From Paenibacillus aurantius (lineage in GTDB: Bacteria > Bacillota > Bacilli > Paenibacillales > NBRC-103111), in NCBI RefSeq assembly GCF_032268605.1, contig NZ_CP130318.1, positions 5,906,501-5,970,500 on the forward strand: 64,000 nt of DNA. The letters are read 5' to 3'. The notes beneath the pieces were generated by a model. The model searched no databases and had not been told where the DNA came from. It worked only from the letters and a program-made list of their open reading frames with translations. Shown one piece after another: positions 25,427-35,414 of the stretch; position 1 is the first letter of the stretch, and every line of letters starts with the position of its first letter. Both the position numbers and the translations under genes were made by a program.

Positions 25427-26373
25427 TGGTAATGCACCTTCTTTTCGAGCGCTTTGTATTGGATGAGCGTCAGGACGAGAATGATGGCGAACAGCACCAG
25501 TGCCTGGGCGCTTCCCGGTCCGAACCGGTAATTAACGAAGGCCTCCCGGTAGATGGAGTATACGAGCACCTCTGTCGTGTGAATGGGGCCTCCCCCTGTC
25601 AGGATACGGACTTCCCCGAACGCCTGGAACGAGCCGATTACCGAGACAATCCCGACAAAAAACAAAGTAGGCGACAGCAGCGGAAGCGTGATGCGACGGA
25701 AGGCGACGAAGGCTCCGGCCCCGTCGATCCGGGCGCTTTCGTAAATCTCCGAAGGTATCGAACGGATGCCGCCTAGTAGAAGAATGTAATGGAAGCCGAG
25801 CCCCATCCAAATCGTGACGGCCGAAACGGAATACAGGGCGTAATTGGGATCGGACAGCCAGGAAACGGCGGGCAGCCCGGCCAGCTGCAGAAACCGGTTG
25901 AACATCCCGGTCGTCTGGTGATACAGCTGCATCCAGATAACCGCTCCCGTCCCCACCGAGATGGCGACCGGCATGGAGAACACCCAGTTGAACACCTTCA
26001 TCCCCCTCAGGGCTTGATGGGTGAGCCCCGCCAGCACCAGCGCGATCACAATTCCGGGCGGAACGGTGAGCAGCGTAAACTTGGCGGTCACGAGCAGACT
26101 CCGGTAGAAGCCCTCGGAAGCGAACAGCTCCCGGAAATTGTCCCACCCGGCAAAGTCCACAACCTTGCCCCGGGGGTTCGTCACCTGCAGACTCAAGTAC
26201 AAGGAGCGGACAAACGGATAAAACAGAAACACCCCGAACAGCAGAAGCGAGGGAGCGAGGAACAGGTACCCGATGGCGTTTTCCCCTGCCTTCTCCTTGC
26301 TCCATCGGCGAATCCGAGGCTTGAGAGCGGTGCGGACACCGGACAGCTCCACGGATCGGCCCATGGCTTTCAT
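25423..26373 (-). CDS. ugpA: UgpA-like ABC transporter permease
   Basis: The 316-aa protein has a 35-residue charged N-terminal tail, six to seven hydrophobic segments and the EAA motif EIYESARIDGAGAFVAFRRITLPLLSP. This is the first-permease (MalF/UgpA) type. AAGGGGGGACTCG precedes the start. It is the first gene of the operon, read leftwards, and the promoter should lie in the 26374-26560 gap, where PhoP-like repeats are found. It imports together with the 24605 permease. Confidence 0.85.
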   Translation of the reverse strand: MKAMGRSVELSGVRTALKPRIRRWSKEKAGENAIGYLFLAPSLLLFGVFLFYPFVRSLYLSLQVTNPRGKVVDFAGWDNFRELFASEGFYRSLLVTAKFTLLTVPPGIVIALVLAGLTHQALRGMKVFNWVFSMPVAISVGTGAVIWMQLYHQTTGMFNRFLQLAGLPAVSWLSDPNYALYSVSAVTIWMGLGFHYILLLGGIRSIPSEIYESARIDGAGAFVAFRRITLPLLSPTLFFVGIVSVIGSFQAFGEVRILTGGGPIHTTEVLVYSIYREAFVNYRFGPGSAQALVLFAIILVLTLIQYKALEKKVHYQ

Positions 26374-26508
26374 AAAAGCGAGTCCCCCCTTATTCGAAAA
26401 TTAACTTGGAAATGTGCCTGTAAGCACTTTCCTACTCTATGGTATACGCCGTTTCGTAGGGATAGAACGACCGGCAAGGTTCATTGTACGGGACCTTTGT
26501 ACGAGCCG

Positions 26509-26536
26509 CGTTAGCTTCAGATTAAGATAGGATTAA
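26509..26536 (-). promoter_or_regulatory. PhoP-box-like direct repeats upstream of the ugp-like operon
   Basis: On the minus strand TTAATC, five bases, TTAATC, five bases and CTAACG form three hexamers in an 11-base rhythm. Bacillus PhoP binds TT(A/C/T)ACA-type hexamers spaced by about five bases. The match is imperfect in the last two positions of each hexamer. The site lies 136 bases from the first start codon. Confidence 0.35.
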
Positions 26537-26647
26537 TCTCTTCCACGCCTTCACGAAACCTTAAAGCTCCGACGTCCTCTTCTCCCTCCTCTGCTGCCGA
26601 GAAGGCCACCGCTGCAGCTTCGTCATGAATGAAGGTCCTCTCGCCCA

Positions 26648-26688
26648 CAAAAAAACCTTCCGTCCCGCGTTATACGGTCGGAAGGTTC
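26648..26688 (-). terminator. Terminator after the DUF4349 gene
   Basis: AACCTTCCG pairs with CGGAAGGTT and is followed on the minus strand by seven T residues. Confidence 0.8.
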
Positions 26689-26884
26689 TGAGAAGGAAGC
26701 AGGGGGCAGGCTGGCCAACCCTAGCCGCCGTCGGGCTTACTGCCCAAGCGAAAACCGGGCCGAGTGGCGCTCCTCGTACCCCCCCACAAAAGAGCCCGCC
26801 CGTTGCATGGGGTTGACCACCGTCATGGGACGCCGAACACCGCGCCATTGGGAAATTTGCGCGGTGCGAAAAGACGGCCTTGCG

Positions 26885-27976
26885 CTAGTCCGTCAGCTCC
26901 GGAGGCTTGGCGGCTGCCTTGCTCCGGCGGCGGTTGACCAGGACAGCCGGGACGACAACGGCCGCCAGGGCGATCAGCACCGGAAGAGCCCCGGCCAGGA
27001 ACACGAACAGCTTGGTGAAGACGATGCCCATCACGTTAAGACTGCCGGAGAGCGCCTGGCTGGCCTGCTTCAGCACCGGGACGGTCGATCCGGTTTTGTT
27101 GGACGCGGCCAGGCCTACCTTCTCGTACAGCCTGAGCTCAATCGTGGACATGGCCACGTTCTGATCAAGGTAGCGCATGCGTCCTTTGATTTTCTCGATT
27201 TCCTCCTGCACTTTCCCAAGCTCATTGGAGAACGCCACCAGCTCATCGGCCTTCGAGGCTTTCTCCATAAAAGCGAGCAGACGGGCTTCCGCCGTCTGGC
27301 GCGCCTTCAACCGGGAATCCAGGTCCACGTACTCCTCCGTCACGTCCTGTCCCTGCATGCTTTTCTGCAGCTTGAGGCTCTCGACCTTCTCCAGATCGCT
27401 GAGCAGGGAGGAAAAGCCGGAAGCCGGCACCTTGATGGTCAAGTTCCCTCCCTTCTCCCCCGAATTCTGGTTTTCGGCAAATTGAAGGATATAGGCGCCT
27501 CTCAGCTGAACGAGGTCCCGGATCTGGGACTGGGCCTGGTTGTAATCCCCCACTTCCATGACCAGGTTGGCTTTGTAGATGAGCTTGCGGTTCAGGCCAT
27601 CGGACGTGTCCGCCTGGGTCATCCCTCCGGCCTGGGCGTTTCCAGACGGCTGGGGTGCGGAGGAGGCGACTGGGGCGGTTCCTCCTTTGGAGTCAGCCGT
27701 CTCCGTCCCTTTCCCGCCCGCTTGATCGGCCGCACTCCCGGCGGCGGCTCCGGAACCGGCAGCCGGTTTCGCTTCATTCTTGGCCGGGGCGCTTTGGGCG
27801 GAGCTCGCGTTTGTCGCGCCGGTGTCCTTATCGGCTGACGAGCAGCCTGCTGCGGAGACGATGCCCGCCGCCAAGAGCAGCGCGCCGAGCCAGGCAGGAA
27901 AGCGCTTGCCGAGAATCGGCAGCGTTGGCAGCCCGGCCGGATGGTTCCGGCGCTTTTGTAACGATGGATGGTTCAT
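26885..27976 (-). CDS. DUF4349 lipoprotein
   Basis: The 363-aa protein has a signal peptide with a lipobox-like end (LLLAAGIVSAAGCSSADK), a low-complexity linker rich in Ala, Gly and Ser (about residues 50-130), then the DUF4349 domain: RKLIYKANLVMEVGDYNQAQSQIRDLV, followed by a coiled-coil stretch (EEIEKIKGRMRYLDQNVAMSTIELRLYE), and a C-terminal membrane segment before RRRSKAAAK. It is thus anchored at both ends. The start at MNHPSLQKR has GGGGG eight bases upstream; the longer frame to 28066 lacks one. The family function is unknown. Confidence 0.88.
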   Translation of the reverse strand: MNHPSLQKRRNHPAGLPTLPILGKRFPAWLGALLLAAGIVSAAGCSSADKDTGATNASSAQSAPAKNEAKPAAGSGAAAGSAADQAGGKGTETADSKGGTAPVASSAPQPSGNAQAGGMTQADTSDGLNRKLIYKANLVMEVGDYNQAQSQIRDLVQLRGAYILQFAENQNSGEKGGNLTIKVPASGFSSLLSDLEKVESLKLQKSMQGQDVTEEYVDLDSRLKARQTAEARLLAFMEKASKADELVAFSNELGKVQEEIEKIKGRMRYLDQNVAMSTIELRLYEKVGLAASNKTGSTVPVLKQASQALSGSLNVMGIVFTKLFVFLAGALPVLIALAAVVVPAVLVNRRRSKAAAKPPELTD

Positions 27977-28250
27977 GGATGGGACCCCCTTTTTGTATAG
28001 TCCTGCACCCTCCTGACGAAGAAACCATCCGCTAAGTTTCAAGAAATGGAAAATTTCCCAGAACATTTTTCCTTCCGGGTTTTTCGGATAAGCGTGCCCT
28101 CCTTCCCCGTCCTGTGCTATGATGAACGGAAATCTCGTCTTATCCGGGGACGCTCTCTACAACGCCATCCTCCTCCGCTGTAACGGGCCGCGGATCGAGG
28201 CGAAGGAGGCCTCTCCCCCTAAAGAAGGCGAACGGAAAAGAGGACAAGCC

Positions 28251-28856
28251 ATGACGGTATGGAAAGACCGGGAATACACCGAGGAATCGTTTGACTATCG
28301 GGAGTTGGAGGAAGCGGAGTGGAGGAACGTGACCTTCCTCCGGTGTACGTTTCGGGGAGCTTCGCTTCGCGAGTTGGTTACGCAGGGCTGTGTCTTCGAG
28401 CACTGCGATTTCACGGACGCGCAGCTGAACGGGTCCCGGCACACCCACTCGGCCTTCTCCAACTGCCGGATGGCGGGAGCCCGCCTGTTCGCCTCGCGGT
28501 TCGACAGCTGCAAAATGACCGGCTCGGCCTTCGAGGAGGCTGACCTGACCGGAATTGTCATTCAGGGCGGGGACTGGTCGTACACAAACCTCCGTCACCA
28601 GTCCCTGACGGGCCTAGACCTTAGCGGAGTCAGCTTCGAAGAGGCCGACCTGTATGGCTGCCGGCTCGACAAAAGCTCCCTGCGCCACGCCAAGCTCGCC
28701 CGGGCGGTGCTGAATGAAGCGACGCTGCTCTCCACCGACCTGAGGGGAGCCGATGTCTCCGGCGTCGACCTGAAGGCCCTGAACCTGAAGGGCGCCCGCA
28801 TCGACGCCGATCAGGCGGTCGCCTTCGCCCGCTCCCACGGGGCCAAGGTGGATTAA
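28251..28856 (+). CDS. Pentapeptide-repeat protein
   Basis: The 201-aa protein has repeats of the A(D/N)LXX type across most of its length: CTFRGASLREL, CDFTDAQLNGS, CRMAGARLFAS, ADLTGIVIQGG, LDLSGVSFEEADL, TDLRGADVSGVDL and LNLKGARIDAD. Such proteins fold as a right-handed quadrilateral beta-helix. Some, such as Qnr and MfpA, protect DNA gyrase from quinolones, but most have no known role and nothing here points to gyrase. The start MTVWKD is chosen for GGAAAAGAGGA upstream; the ATG at 28119 is earlier but unsupported. Confidence 0.85.
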   Translation: MTVWKDREYTEESFDYRELEEAEWRNVTFLRCTFRGASLRELVTQGCVFEHCDFTDAQLNGSRHTHSAFSNCRMAGARLFASRFDSCKMTGSAFEEADLTGIVIQGGDWSYTNLRHQSLTGLDLSGVSFEEADLYGCRLDKSSLRHAKLARAVLNEATLLSTDLRGADVSGVDLKALNLKGARIDADQAVAFARSHGAKVD

Positions 28857-28886
28857 ACGGCCCGACGGAGGCGCCCCCCGCTCCCC

Positions 28887-28935
28887 AAAAAAAATCGCCT
28901 TCCCTTGGCCTGACGGCCGGGGAAGGCGATTTTTC
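28887..28935. terminator. Bidirectional terminator between convergent genes
   Basis: ATCGCCTTCCC pairs with GGGAAGGCGAT, flanked by an A-run on the left and a T-run on the right. It ends both the pentapeptide-repeat gene and the hybrid kinase gene. Confidence 0.85.
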
Positions 28936-28947
28936 TATCATTCACGG

Positions 28948-31722
28948 TCAGCGGTTCATCCATACCCGCATCAGCGAGAACAGCTGGTCCATCTTAAGCG
29001 GTTTGGAGATGTAATCCGATGCCCCCGCTTCCAGGCATTTGTCCCGGTCGGGCTTCATGGCCTTCGCGGTAAGGGCGATAATCGGCAGCCGCAGCCAGTT
29101 CTCCTTCGCCCGGATGGCCCGCATCGTTTCGTAGCCATCCATCTCCGGCATCATGATATCCATCAGCACCAGGTCGACAGCCGGTTCGCTCTCCAAGATC
29201 TGGAGGCATTCCTTGCCGTTCGCGGCGGTGAGCACCTCGATTTTTTTATCCCGGAGGGCGGTGCTGAGGGCAAACACATTGCGCGAATCGTCGTCAACCA
29301 CCAGCACCCGTCTGCCGGCAAAAGGAGCCGCATCCTTTGGAGCGGCGCCGGCCGGTGCCCGGTTCGCCGACGGGCCTTCTCCCGCCTGCGTAACCGCCGT
29401 GCTCCGCGGTTCTTGCTCCGGGTAGGCGGGCAGAGCCTCCGAGGTGGCCACCGAAATCCCGGCGGCCACCTCGGAGGCTGCCGGGAGCAGCCTCTCCCCG
29501 GCTTCTTCCCCGTGCGCGGTGTGAGGAAGGTACATGGCAAAGGTGCTTCCCTCCCCTTCCCGGCTTTCGAGCGTCAGGGTGCCGCCCAGCAGCTTGGCGA
29601 ACTCACGCGAAATGGAGAGCCCGAGGCCGGTTCCTCCATATTTGCGGCTTGTGGCGCCGTCTACCTGCTGGAACGCTTCGAAGACTTGAAGCTGTTTGTC
29701 CTCCGGAATCCCAATCCCCGTATCCGAGACCGAGAAGACCAGATAGGACATCCCATCCTGGCCTTCTCCCTCTTTCGTACCGGAGGAATATCCAACGGAG
29801 AAGGTAACGGCGCCCTGCTCCGTAAATTTAAAGGCATTGGAGAGCAGGTTCTTCAGAATCTGCTGGAGCCTCTGCCCGTCGGAGTAGAAGATGGACGGCA
29901 GAGATTCCTCCATCACGATACGGAATTCGATCCCTTTCTGGGTGGCGATCGGGGTGAAGATGGCCTCCAGGGCGACCGGAAGCTCCGTCAGGTTGACCGG
30001 CTCGGCCTCGATTTCGAGCTTACCGGATTCCACCTTGGACAGATCCAGAATGTCGTTGATCAAGAGCAGCAGGTCGTTCCCCGCATTGTTAATAATGAGG
30101 GCATACTCCTGCTCCTCGGGGGTAAGGGTTCCCTTCGGATTGTCGGCCAGCATCTGGGAAAGAATAAGCATGCTGTTAAGCGGAGTCCGCAGCTCGTGGG
30201 ACATGTTCGCCAGAAACTCCGACTTGTAGCGGGAGCTGAGCTCCAGCCGTTCGGCGTTCGTTTCGAGCTCTTCCTTCGCTTCCTCCAGCTCTTTTGCCTT
30301 AAGCTCGGCGAATACGTTCTGCTCCTCGAGCTGCTCGTTGATGACTCGCAGTTCTTCTGTTTGCGTCTGGAGCTCTTCCGACTGGGCTTGCAGCTCCTCG
30401 GATTGGGCCTGCAGCTCCTCGGTCATCGCCTGCGATTCCGCCAGAAGCCGCTCGATTTCCATCCGGGTCATGACGCGGTCGAGGGTGATGCCAAAGGTTT
30501 CCAGAATTTGCGTGAGAAGCTGCTCCTGCTGCGGAGTGAAGCCTTCCATGGAGGCCAGCTCTATGACGGCCAGCACCTGACCTTCGAGCGTGACAGGAGA
30601 CACCATAATGGAAGAAGGCGACGCCGTGCCCAGGCCGGAACGCACCTTGACATAGTCCGCCGGCAGCGTGGTCAGGATCATGCGGCGATTGTCCGCGGCG
30701 CACTGCCCGACAAGTCCTTCGCCTATCCGGAAACGCTCTTCTCCGACCTTCCGGCCATCCGCCGCGTAAGAGGCTGACAGCACGAGGGAGTCCTCCCCGC
30801 GCTCGAATTTGCGCAAATACAGAACCGCGTAAGGCGCCTGCATCAGGCTCGCGACCTTCTCCAGGAAGAGCCGGGTCAATTCCTCTGACTGGGTGATGCT
30901 TTGGAAGGCGGTTGCCGTTTCGGCGATCTGCGTCTGCATCCAGTTCTCTTCCTCGAACCGGTCCAGCATCCGGTTGGTGGCTTCCCCGAGGTCGTTGATC
31001 TCATCCCGGGTTCTTACCGAAATCCGCTGGCCGGACCGGCTGCCTGCAGTGATAGCTTGAATCGCCCGGGTAACCTGTTTGACGGTCCCGAGAATCGAAC
31101 GGGAAATAACCAGCGCCGCGGCGATGGCGGCAGCGGCCACCAGCCCGACGAACCAATACAGCTCTCGGCGAAGCACCGTATTGCGGCTGTGCAGCTCCTC
31201 CGTCCGGGTCTGGGTGAGCTGCCGCTCTACGGTCCGGAAGGAGTCGACCTGGGACCGGAACCGGTCGGAAATGGTTTTGCCTACATTGGCTTGGAAGTAT
31301 TCGTTGATCTTAGCCGTATTGTTATCTTTCTTATACTGGACGAGGGGAAAAGCGGCTTCCTTCATCCAGCTGTCAATCGTTTCTTTTATCTGCTCCAGGC
31401 TTGCCTTCTGCGGGGGGTTGTCCTTCACCAGATTGTACAGCCTCTCGTAATCCTGCTCCCAGCCGCTCATCGCGGTATTGTAGGGATCCAGGTAGGAGGA
31501 GTTGCCGGTGATGACGAAGCCCCGCATCCCCGTTTCCATCGTAACGAGGCGCTTCTCCAGCTGATTCGTTAAATTATGAACTTCGAAATCATGACCCGTT
31601 ACAAAGTCCATCTCCCGCTGAAGATCGGTGATCCGGCCCGTAATGAGCCACACCGCAATCCCAAGAAACAGAATAATAAGCAGATACCCGGAAGCAATCT
31701 TAGTCCGCAGCGTCATTCTCAT
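28948..31722 (-). CDS. Hybrid sensor histidine kinase with CHASE3, HAMP, GAF and receiver domains
   Basis: The 924-aa protein has a membrane segment at 12-28, an extracellular CHASE3-like helical domain (40-180), a second segment at 190-206, HAMP (207-260), GAF (265-415), and a coiled-coil of repeated EELQAQS heptads (430-495). HisKA follows with the phospho-acceptor His509 (MSHELRTPLN), then the ATP domain with NAFKF and GTGLGLSIS, and a C-terminal receiver with Asp855 (LMDIMMPEMDG) and Lys907. The domain order resembles other Firmicute hybrid kinases that pass phosphate to a stand-alone regulator. Signals and targets are unknown. The gene is isolated, upstream of a chemotaxis receptor gene. 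Confidence 0.93.
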   Translation of the reverse strand: MRMTLRTKIASGYLLIILFLGIAVWLITGRITDLQREMDFVTGHDFEVHNLTNQLEKRLVTMETGMRGFVITGNSSYLDPYNTAMSGWEQDYERLYNLVKDNPPQKASLEQIKETIDSWMKEAAFPLVQYKKDNNTAKINEYFQANVGKTISDRFRSQVDSFRTVERQLTQTRTEELHSRNTVLRRELYWFVGLVAAAAIAAALVISRSILGTVKQVTRAIQAITAGSRSGQRISVRTRDEINDLGEATNRMLDRFEEENWMQTQIAETATAFQSITQSEELTRLFLEKVASLMQAPYAVLYLRKFERGEDSLVLSASYAADGRKVGEERFRIGEGLVGQCAADNRRMILTTLPADYVKVRSGLGTASPSSIMVSPVTLEGQVLAVIELASMEGFTPQQEQLLTQILETFGITLDRVMTRMEIERLLAESQAMTEELQAQSEELQAQSEELQTQTEELRVINEQLEEQNVFAELKAKELEEAKEELETNAERLELSSRYKSEFLANMSHELRTPLNSMLILSQMLADNPKGTLTPEEQEYALIINNAGNDLLLLINDILDLSKVESGKLEIEAEPVNLTELPVALEAIFTPIATQKGIEFRIVMEESLPSIFYSDGQRLQQILKNLLSNAFKFTEQGAVTFSVGYSSGTKEGEGQDGMSYLVFSVSDTGIGIPEDKQLQVFEAFQQVDGATSRKYGGTGLGLSISREFAKLLGGTLTLESREGEGSTFAMYLPHTAHGEEAGERLLPAASEVAAGISVATSEALPAYPEQEPRSTAVTQAGEGPSANRAPAGAAPKDAAPFAGRRVLVVDDDSRNVFALSTALRDKKIEVLTAANGKECLQILESEPAVDLVLMDIMMPEMDGYETMRAIRAKENWLRLPIIALTAKAMKPDRDKCLEAGASDYISKPLKMDQLFSLMRVWMNR

Positions 31723-31929
31723 CTAACCGCACAGCCTGCCCTTCTATCTGGAATGGTTATATATGGTGGCAAAAAAGAACGGCTCCCTTCCACCGCCGGT
31801 TTGCATGAACGGCTGCCAGAGAACCTTGTCCTACCATTGTACCATGTTCCGACCCTCACATCCATAAAAGACAAAAGGAAATTATGTGTCAGCCGAAGCG
31901 TTATGCCGGTCCTCCCTAAGAATAGAGCT
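31723..31929. other. Gap between the chemotaxis receptor and hybrid kinase genes
   Basis: This 207-base stretch contains a -10-like TACAAT (minus strand, near 31840) and otherwise nothing recognisable. There is no clear terminator after the receptor gene. Confidence 0.4.
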
Positions 31930-33900
31930 TTATACAAGAAATTGCCCGATAGTATGCCTGAGTTCCTTAGACAGGCCGTCCACGGTACCGGACAGGCCGG
32001 TCGTTTCATCCGCGAGCTGCAGCTGGGTCCGGGCATCCGCCGCCGCCTCCCGCGTTCCCGCCGATGCTTCCCGGGCGATCTGGGCCATGGATTCGATGGA
32101 GGCGGTGACTTCCTCGGTTCCGGCGGACATCTCCTCGGAAGCGGCCGAAATCTCCCCAATCTCCAGCGCCACCTCCCGGGAAGCTCTTAAGATCCGGTCG
32201 AAATCTCCCGTAAGGGCCCCCACAGCGGCAAGGCCAGCCGCCGCATCCCGTCCTCCGGCCTGCATGGCGTCAACCGCCGAAGAGGTCACCGTTTGAACTT
32301 CGGCAATCATGTCTCCGATGCGCTCCGCCGCTTCCGAGGACTGCTCGGCCAGCTTGCGGACCTCTCCCGCCACAACGGCGAAGCCGCGTCCCTGTTCCCC
32401 CGCGCGGGCCGCTTCGATCGCGGCGTTCAAGGAAAGCAGATTGGTCTGCTTCGCCATCTGGGTGACGACGGACGCCGCTTCCCCGATGGCCGCCGACTGC
32501 TTCTCCAGCCGGCCGACCGCCTCCTCGATGGCGGACATCGAGCTTCCGAGCGCGTTCATCTTGCTTGCGGCGTCTTCCGCCCGCAAGCTTCCCTCCTCCG
32601 AAATCCGCAGCATATCCTGCGACCGCTCCGCCACCAGCCCCGAGGCCCCGGCAATGCGCTGAATACCTTCGGCCATTTGGAGCATGGCCGATGCGCTGTC
32701 CCCGGAGCCCGTCGCCTGAAGGTCGGCTCCCGCCGCAAGGCGGTCCATAGCCGCCGCCGACTGGCCGGTGAGCTCCCGGCTGCGCTCAGCCTTGTCCGCC
32801 AGCTCCCCGGCGCTTGCTTCGAGCCGTTCGGCGCGGGTGCGGACGGCCGTCACGATGCCCTGCATCGTTTCCATGAACCGGTTGATCTCCGTTCCGAGCA
32901 GAGACAGCTCGTCTCTGCCTTTCACGGCGATCCGGTAGCGCAGGTCGGCTTCCCCGGAGTTAAGCAGGACGGCCGCGGCGGCAAGCTCCCGGAGCCGGCG
33001 TCCGACCACCCTCCGGGTAAGCAGGAACAGGACGGTCAGCGCGGTGGCCATAATGCCGAGCAGCTCCGCTGTTTTGCGCATCCGCTGAGAGGCGATGAAT
33101 GCATCGGAGCTTGCCTTGGACAGGGCTATGCGAACCCCTCCCCAATGCTTCCCGTCGATCATAAGGGGATAGGAGATGTCCCATGTCTTGACGATCTTCC
33201 CCTCGATCACCCGGTCATACTCCTGCTTGAGCACGGCGGATGTATCGGTATAGGAAGCCGCCGCGAACCCCGTACGGTCATTGAACACGCGGTTCGCCCG
33301 GTATTTCTGGCTGAGGAGCCCCACCGCTCCCCATTCGTCCTTGGACCCTTCCCCCACCGGGCTGTAGGTGCGGTTGTGGGTGGCGACGAAGCCGTTAAAT
33401 TCCGGGTTAGCCGAATAAGCGGCCGGAATGGCAAAAACCACATCCGGACCCGTCAGAAAGGAATCGATGATGCCCTGCCAGCGTTCATCGGTATAGGCAT
33501 CATAAGCGCTGCTGTACTTCAGCTCATACCGGGAAAGCGGCACTTTCTCCCCATTGTACAGCTCCGTCGTCTTCGCCAGGTAGTCGCTTCCCCTCTTCTT
33601 GGCTTCCGCCTCACTCTCCGGCAGAACGGCGAGCCGGTCGTCAAACAAGCGGCTCCGCAGCTCCTCCCCGCTCAGCCGGGTCCCGTCGGCTAACGTGACT
33701 CCGCTGCGCATATCGCTCTCCGCTACCCGGGCAAGCGTTCCCGACAGGGACACGGCCAGGTCGTAGCCCTTGTCCAGCAGCTGCTGCTCCGCATCCTTGC
33801 GGATTTTTCCCCACTCGTAAACAAGCATTCCGCCAATAACCGCCACCAGGGCCGCACTCATCACCAAGGCAAACTTGTTAGCCAATGAATGGATTCTCAC
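31930..33900 (-). CDS. Methyl-accepting chemotaxis protein
   Basis: The 656-aa receptor has an N-terminal membrane segment ([21 protein letters not shown]), a periplasm-facing ligand domain of about 240 residues, a second segment ([19 protein letters not shown]), HAMP, and a long methyl-accepting helical part. The signalling tip is present: [36 protein letters not shown]. The ligand domain does not match a family I can name; it may be a Cache-type domain. No other chemotaxis gene is in the window. Confidence 0.92.
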   Translation of the reverse strand: MRIHSLANKFALVMSAALVAVIGGMLVYEWGKIRKDAEQQLLDKGYDLAVSLSGTLARVAESDMRSGVTLADGTRLSGEELRSRLFDDRLAVLPESEAEAKKRGSDYLAKTTELYNGEKVPLSRYELKYSSAYDAYTDERWQGIIDSFLTGPDVVFAIPAAYSANPEFNGFVATHNRTYSPVGEGSKDEWGAVGLLSQKYRANRVFNDRTGFAAASYTDTSAVLKQEYDRVIEGKIVKTWDISYPLMIDGKHWGGVRIALSKASSDAFIASQRMRKTAELLGIMATALTVLFLLTRRVVGRRLRELAAAAVLLNSGEADLRYRIAVKGRDELSLLGTEINRFMETMQGIVTAVRTRAERLEASAGELADKAERSRELTGQSAAAMDRLAAGADLQATGSGDSASAMLQMAEGIQRIAGASGLVAERSQDMLRISEEGSLRAEDAASKMNALGSSMSAIEEAVGRLEKQSAAIGEAASVVTQMAKQTNLLSLNAAIEAARAGEQGRGFAVVAGEVRKLAEQSSEAAERIGDMIAEVQTVTSSAVDAMQAGGRDAAAGLAAVGALTGDFDRILRASREVALEIGEISAASEEMSAGTEEVTASIESMAQIAREASAGTREAAADARTQLQLADETTGLSGTVDGLSKELRHTIGQFLV

Positions 33901-34262
33901 CTGTACACCTCTGTCCGTCTAAGATTTTCCAATAGTATGATACAAGTAGTATAAAGGAACTAGGACATTTTTCACAATTTACAGACAAAAAGGTCATTTC
34001 GCGCCTCTGCCGGCCATCCGACAACGGTCGGCCACCCTATCCGATGCGGCACGCTCCCCCGCTCAAACCGTAGCTTCTCTCTATCTTTTCCGCCTGTTCT
34101 TCCCCTTCCCCAACCGGTCCCTCTCTCTTAGACCAGGTCCCGGTTTCTACCGGAAAAATATTTCCTTCCGCGACTTCCTCCCCGCTCCAAAAGGCCTGGT
34201 TCTTATGATATGCTGGAGAAAAAATCCATTATCGGGCTGATCTTCAGCCGCGGGGGCAAATC
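33901..34262. other. Divergent promoter region of the chemotaxis receptor and phosphoesterase genes
   Basis: This 362-base gap holds a minus-strand sigma-A-like promoter (33948-33977) and a plus-strand -10-like TATGAT (34206-34211). The rest is CT-rich and shows nothing I can name. Confidence 0.45.
33948..33977 (-). promoter_or_regulatory. Promoter of the chemotaxis receptor gene
   Basis: On the minus strand TTGTGA, 18 bases and TATACT form a near-consensus sigma-A promoter about 50 bases before the start codon. No sigma-D (motility) consensus was seen. Confidence 0.5.
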
Positions 34263-35324
34263 ATGGGCATGACAAGAAGAGAATTTATCAAATGGCTGGC
34301 CGGGGCCTCCGTCCTGCTTGGCGGCGGCTGGCTTTGGCTGGGGCAGAAGCCCGGGACTCCGGGACCGGCGGCCGAGGAAGCCTTAGCTGAGGCGGCGCCT
34401 GGCGAAACGGCTCCGGCACCCTCTCCGTCTCCTTCCCCTGTTCCCCAGGGACCCGGGGAGCTTCTCGCTTCCTTTTTCCTGTTCAGCGATATGCATATAT
34501 CGGCGGGCGAGGCGTCCATGTCGGATAAGCTGAAGCTGGCCCTGGACGATGTGACGGGCTTCGAGAGCCCGGTGGAGGCGATCGTGTTCGGCGGAGATTT
34601 GACGGATTTCGGGCGGGACAGCGACTATCGCGTTCTGCGCTCCATTCTCGACCGCTACAAGCTGCCCAAGCTGTACGGCAACATGGGCAATCACGATTAT
34701 TACGACATCTGGCTCACCAAGGACGGCCAGTTCTCGACCGAAACGATGCCGAACGGCAAGACGGACGCCATGGCCAGGCAGCGGTTCCAGAAATTCCTCG
34801 GCATGGACAAAGCCTACGGGGATGCTTGGGTGAACGGGGTTCATCTCATCCTCGTCTCCCAAGAGGCGTATGTCCAGGAACGAAGCGACGTGGGAGAAGG
34901 CGCTTGGTACTCCGACGAGCAGCTGGAGTGGCTGCGGCGGACGATGGAGGAGCACAAGGACGGCAAGCCGGCGCTCGTGTTCATTCACCAGCCGTTTCCC
35001 GCCGTCGGCTCCGACGGAAGGACCCACCAGCTGATCCGGGCCAACGAGTTCCGGGCCATTCTGAAGCCTTACAAGAACGTCTTCGTTTTCTCCGGCCATA
35101 CGCACCGGAGCTTCAACGGGGAGAACCATTACAACCGCCACGAGAACCTGCATTGGTTCAACAATGCCTCCGTCGGGCGCACCCGCTCCGCCGCGCCCAA
35201 CTCCAACGTTTCGCAAGGCATGTATATCCAAGTCTATGAGAAGGAGATCGCCGTACGCGGACGGGAGTTCTCGACCCGGGAATGGATCGATGGAGCCCAG
35301 TGGCAGGTGAAGTTCGAGGTCTAG
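34263..35324 (+). CDS. Secreted metallophosphoesterase with Tat-type signal
   Basis: The 353-aa protein starts MTRREFIKWLAG, a twin-arginine signal motif followed by a hydrophobic core, then a Pro- and Ala-rich linker. The catalytic domain has the calcineurin-like phosphoesterase set: FSDMHI, GGDLTDFG, GNMGNHDYYD, IHQPF and FSGHTHRSF. These bind two metal ions. The Tat export signal suggests export in folded form with bound metal. GGGGG lies seven bases before the ATG. The natural substrate is unknown; relatives act on cyclic nucleotides, nucleotides or phospholipid-derived phosphates. Confidence 0.88.
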   Translation: MGMTRREFIKWLAGASVLLGGGWLWLGQKPGTPGPAAEEALAEAAPGETAPAPSPSPSPVPQGPGELLASFFLFSDMHISAGEASMSDKLKLALDDVTGFESPVEAIVFGGDLTDFGRDSDYRVLRSILDRYKLPKLYGNMGNHDYYDIWLTKDGQFSTETMPNGKTDAMARQRFQKFLGMDKAYGDAWVNGVHLILVSQEAYVQERSDVGEGAWYSDEQLEWLRRTMEEHKDGKPALVFIHQPFPAVGSDGRTHQLIRANEFRAILKPYKNVFVFSGHTHRSFNGENHYNRHENLHWFNNASVGRTRSAAPNSNVSQGMYIQVYEKEIAVRGREFSTREWIDGAQWQVKFEV

Positions 35325-35365
35325 TGTGATGGGGGAAAGGAAGACCGGGGCCGCTTGGGGAAGAC

Positions 35366-35412
35366 GAAAGAGGCCCCTCCGTCACCAAGAGTGACAGAGA
35401 GGGCCTCTTTCG
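35366..35412. terminator. Bidirectional terminator between convergent genes
   Basis: AAAGAGGCCC pairs with GGGCCTCTTT with an inner GTCAC/GTGAC stem. It lies between the phosphoesterase gene and the MOSC gene. Confidence 0.75.
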
Positions 35413-35414
35413 CG

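Larger units (their letters stand above)
26374..26884. other. Gap between the DUF4349 gene and the ugp-like operon
   Basis: The 511 bases contain the terminator of the DUF4349 gene (26648-26688), three PhoP-box-like repeats (26509-26536) and probably the promoter of the ugp-like operon. The frame 26561-26848 (minus) crosses the terminator and is not credible. Confidence 0.5.

Noticed and set aside
26561-26848. Minus-strand frame of 95 codons
   Set aside because: Contains the terminator of the DUF4349 gene and has no family match.
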